From assembly GCA_964017045.1 (NCBI GenBank), contig OZ024796.1, positions 23,809,010-23,873,009 on the forward strand: 64,000 nt of DNA. Direction: 5' to 3'. The DNA comes from Omphiscola glabra (lineage: Eukaryota; Mollusca; Gastropoda; Lymnaeidae). Below are positions 62,212 to 64,000 of the stretch, piece after piece. Below the pieces are notes generated by a model that searched no databases, was not told the DNA's origin, and saw nothing but the letters and a program-made list of their open reading frames with translations. The number at the start of each line of letters is the position of its first letter. Position 1 is the stretch's first letter. The translations under genes were made by a program, and so were the position numbers.

Positions 62212-62699
62212 GTAAGTCAGAGCAGCTGTAGCCACTCACTCTCACTGTCTGCAGGCCAATGTAGGAATTATCAATTAATGAGGGCACTATGTCATAGATG
62301 TCTAAGACTAAGATATGTCGGTAGCGGCATGGCCGGCACGGTGAAGTATCTCTTGGGTAATTTAATTGCATCTCCAAACGTCCACTATTATTTGCGCATT
62401 AATCATTCATCAACTTTTATTTAATTAATGCTAATAATAATGCTCACTCTCACTCATTGAATAACAGGAAATATAAATATAAGTGATTATGAGTTATAAG
62501 ATGTTCAGTTCTAACTACCGGTATATATAAGTCTATTCATCCTAAGTCCAGTGTTGGTATTCCCCAAATGCCAAAGTGACATCACCACGCTTAAGATGAG
62601 TATGAGCAGCATCTTCTTTCTGTGCTTTTCCTTCTATTATTTAATTATTAGTACTAGAACTACACAGTAACTTAGTACAACCTAAGTATTAAATATTAC

Positions 62700-62895
62700 T
62701 ACAGCACTATGAGGAAATAAGTAATTTAGTAAAACAAAGTATGTGAAAACCCGAAAAAGGAACACAAACAAAACAATGAACGGTTTGGCAGGAAGCCTTC
62801 ATCAGCGAACAAACAACAGAATTAAATTAAAAAACAGCACTTAGCTGAAAAGTAGTATCCGATAGGGCAGCAAAAGAAATGTAACAGAAAATAAT
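62700..62895. repeat. Interspersed repeat family A, third copy
   Basis: GAAATAAGTAATTTAG, ACAAAGTATG, AACCCGAAAAAGGAACACAA, GGCAGGAAGCCTTCATCAGC and GAACAAACAACAGAAT match, in order, the copy at 5480-5600. Confidence 0.55.
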
Positions 62896-64000
62896 TAGGT
62901 GAGAGATTAAATACCATCAAAAAGGGAAAAAAAAGAGGAGAAGTAAGCCCACAGCAATTGGTCGTGAAGTGGAGGGGCAGGGCAAAGGCTCAACATGTGA
63001 ATGAAAGCATAACGTTCATGCCATGTGGTGTTTAGGTTCCATATAAACAGTACATGAGATCCTATTTGTAACATCCTAAATTCAATATACTATATACAAA
63101 TGAAATCCCATGTTCAACGTGTTTTATTAAAGGTTTTTGGATGAATTGGAGCTGTTTCGATTAATTCTATCTCAACTATTAGTGAGAGTTCTTACAGTAA
63201 GTTAAAACTGATTTATGCACAATGGAGAGCCTCCATAGGTCAAAACATACTGTGTGATCTTGCTTGTGAACTTTATATCAGTATTAGCAAAGGAAAGAAA
63301 GGTCTAAATTAAATTTTTTTTTCCTTTATATATGTTATATGAAGATATCTTACTCATACAATCCCAAGCTAAAGTCTTGACAAGCAAAAAAATAATACCA
63401 GCAACCCGGGGTGGTTGGGACTCGTTAACCTGGGATGGCAACTCATCTAAGAGAAGGAAAACGCTGAAATCAAACCTGGAGAGGAAGTCCCGTATGCTGT
63501 ATAACATTGACACAATGAAAATCCTGGCAACTCCTCGGAATGGAATGCATAAAGAGCACAGAGAAACACGGCTGGCCATCTACTGCATCCTGTTCTATAT
63601 TTTCAGTGATCTTAACTAAATCTAGTCATTGGATCAAATAGACAAGGATTATAGAGGGAGGTTAACGAATTGAGCAATTCTCGATCACCTAAAACATCAT
63701 ACAGCTGAAGTCAAGGCTACTACTAAAGTCAAATATAGACTTGGTTATCTTCCCATCTGAAGGGCGAGCAATAATAATACCTATACAGGCCTAACTGTTT
63801 ATCCTGCAATAAACACATTTGTATATGATTATAATGAGCATCCCTGTACCTGGATTTGAAATTTCTATCTAAATCTTAATTATATACAACAATAGGTTTC
63901 TCGGGCTTGATGGGGCGAAATATTAATTCTTCCCATGTGTGTACTATGTCCTTGGTAAGTTTCTGGTTCCAGCCATCTATGTCATTTACAATGATATCTG
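62896..64000. other. Presumed TMEM14-like intron
   Basis: No exon was confirmed. An open frame at 63332-63619 has no ATG with good context needed by a known gene, no recognised domain and no splice support. Confidence 0.4.

Noticed and set aside
63304..63619. Overlapping ORFs of 91 and 95 codons
   Set aside because: No recognised domain, no splice support and presumed intron of the TMEM14-like gene.

Overview
The window looks like nuclear DNA of an invertebrate animal, most likely a gastropod mollusc (a pulmonate-type snail is my guess). It is AT-rich, its genes are split into many short exons with GT-AG introns, and it holds many minisatellites, long poly-G and poly-T tracts, MITE-like DNA transposons and a LINE remnant. 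No prokaryotic, organellar or viral gene was seen. Gene models below come from joining exons by reading frame and splice sites by eye; no alignment or RNA evidence was available.

Layout. 1-7.2 kb is gene-poor and repeat-rich (hAT-type MITEs, a foldback element interrupted by one of them, interspersed repeats). 7.4-7.9 kb holds a single-exon ORF for an acidic, Cys/Pro-rich protein of 158 aa. 9.6-10.7 kb is a two-part minisatellite. 13.8-16.0 kb holds a three-exon gene for a 53-aa Ala/Glu-rich protein, with a LINE reverse-transcriptase remnant in one intron. 17-21.6 kb has no gene and may include a long 3'UTR. 21.6-26.9 kb (minus) is a four-exon gene for a 230-aa single-pass membrane protein with a fibronectin-III-like ectodomain; its first intron carries a 1.69-kb DNA transposon with a 36-bp array inside.

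28.3-57.5 kb (plus) is the main gene: a full-length CC2D2A (MKS6/JBTS9) orthologue, a scaffold of the ciliary transition zone, in 45 coding exons giving 1,743 aa in one continuous frame. One intron (45.3-49.3 kb) contains a complete three-exon gene on the opposite strand for a 451-aa Cys/His-containing protein that I cannot assign. At least ten of the CC2D2A introns carry tandem arrays, each with a different unit.

58.9-61.8 kb (minus) is PSMG3, a proteasome assembly chaperone (124 aa, four exons). It is head-to-head with the first exon of a TMEM14-family membrane protein (62.1 kb, plus), whose remaining exons lie beyond the right edge.

The recognised genes are housekeeping functions with no shared pathway. 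The features most worth following are the nested gene, two head-to-head gene pairs, a small MITE family carrying telomere-like TTAGGG cores, and the unclassified 1.69-kb element.
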